64,000 nt of DNA, from positions 1,798,001-1,862,000 of the forward strand of contig CP089930.1 in the NCBI GenBank assembly GCA_021307345.1. Reading direction: 5' to 3'. This stretch comes from Escherichia coli. Its GTDB lineage: Bacteria; Pseudomonadota; Gammaproteobacteria; Enterobacterales; Enterobacteriaceae. This document shows positions 63,652 to 64,000 of the stretch, piece by piece. Numbering within the stretch: position 1 is the first letter of the stretch; every line of letters begins with the position of its first letter. The notes beneath the pieces were generated by a model. The model was given only the letters and a program-made list of their open reading frames with translations, was not told the DNA's origin and made no database searches. The translations under genes were made by a program, and so were the position numbers.

Positions 63652-64000
63652 TCACCTCTGCCTGTCTAAAAATGTTTCGATCTCTTCACGCCACGGTACT
63701 GACGGTTGTGCGCCTTTGCGCGTTACGGCAATCGCAGCGGCAGCATGAGCAAAACGAATCGCCTCAGGCAATGGTTTTTCTTCCAGCAACGCCGTGATTA
63801 ACGCGCCGTTAAAAGTATCTCCGGCAGCAATGGTATCGACAGCCTGAACCCGGAATCCAGGAACGCGCTGACCTTCGCCATTCACGCTAGCCCACACGCC
63901 ACGACTTCCTAAGGTAATCAGTACGGTACGGATACCTTTCTCATGCAGTACCTGCGCAGCCTTCGCCGCATCTTCATCATTTTCAACACGAATACCGGTG
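63652..64000 (-). CDS. rbsK: Ribokinase, 5' part beyond the window
   Basis: RbsK phosphorylates ribose at O5. Only the C-terminal ~115 residues of a ~309-residue PfkB-family kinase are present, reading in from the window edge (TGIRVENDEDAAKAAQVL) and ending EEIETFLDRQR. The C-terminal signature DTIAAGDTFNGALITALLEE carries the anion-hole glycines and the catalytic Asp (Asp255 in E. coli numbering). The frame is open throughout. It is the gene just upstream of rbsR in the ribose operon. Confidence 0.97.
   Translation of the reverse strand, partial: TGIRVENDEDAAKAAQVLHEKGIRTVLITLGSRGVWASVNGEGQRVPGFRVQAVDTIAAGDTFNGALITALLEEKPLPEAIRFAHAAAAIAVTRKGAQPSVPWREEIETFLDRQR

Overview
The window is enterobacterial chromosome that can be recognised almost gene by gene as Escherichia. 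Gene order matches the region of the E. coli chromosome running from pldA to rbsK (about 84-85 min), read here in the reverse of the usual map direction. Protein sequences are near-identical to those I remember for E. coli, and the REP/BIME elements, the ERIC element, the rrnC-type rRNA operon with a single spacer tRNA-Glu, and the GlmZ sRNA all fit. E. coli or a very close relative is the best assignment. There is no phage, insertion sequence or CRISPR array in view. Comparisons with K-12 below rest on memory of that genome, not on an alignment.

Layout. 1-5.6 kb: pldA (3' end cut off), yigI, rarD, two AT-rich small membrane-protein genes (yigF, yigG), corA with a long structured leader, and yigE. 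5.6-11.2 kb: uvrD with a LexA box, then the tightly overlapping lptM-dapF-yigA-xerC-yigB cluster. 11.2-19.3 kb: cyaY and cyaA converge; cyaA (UUG start, CRP site) diverges from the haem operon hemC-hemD-hemX-hemY; the sRNA gene glmZ lies downstream on the other strand. 19.7-22.7 kb: the sulfatase/maturase pair aslA and aslB. 22.9-23.3 kb: tRNA operon argX-hisR-leuT-proM. 23.4-35.9 kb: yifK and the enterobacterial common antigen (ECA) operon. 36.1-43.5 kb: rho with rhoL, trxA, rhlB, gppA, rep, ppiC. 43.6-52.8 kb: ilvC/ilvY and the attenuated ilvLXGMEDA operon. 53.1-56 kb: yifB, maoP, hdfR. 56-61.6 kb: rRNA operon with trailing aspT and trpT. 61.7-64 kb: yieP, the wreck of hsrA, rbsR and the 3' part of rbsK.

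The genes are mostly housekeeping. The ECA operon makes lipid-linked GlcNAc-ManNAcA-Fuc4NAc, flips it and polymerises it. The ilv cluster makes isoleucine, valine and leucine precursors under attenuation and IlvY control. The hem operon makes uroporphyrinogen III.

Departures from the familiar layout are the most informative part. (1) The ECA operon lacks rffG and rffH, which normally lie between wecC and wecD; only 34 bases separate those two genes. (2) hsrA is reduced to its first ~50 and last ~25 codons, with a near-perfect 20-bp inverted repeat at the scar. (3) ilvG is full length, unlike the frameshifted K-12 allele. (4) A 127-bp ERIC element fills the rhlB-gppA gap and contributes the ribosome-binding site and start codon of gppA. 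(5) The corA leader holds a short UUG-initiated ORF whose stop codon abuts a hairpin. I saw no convincing wholly new multi-gene system.
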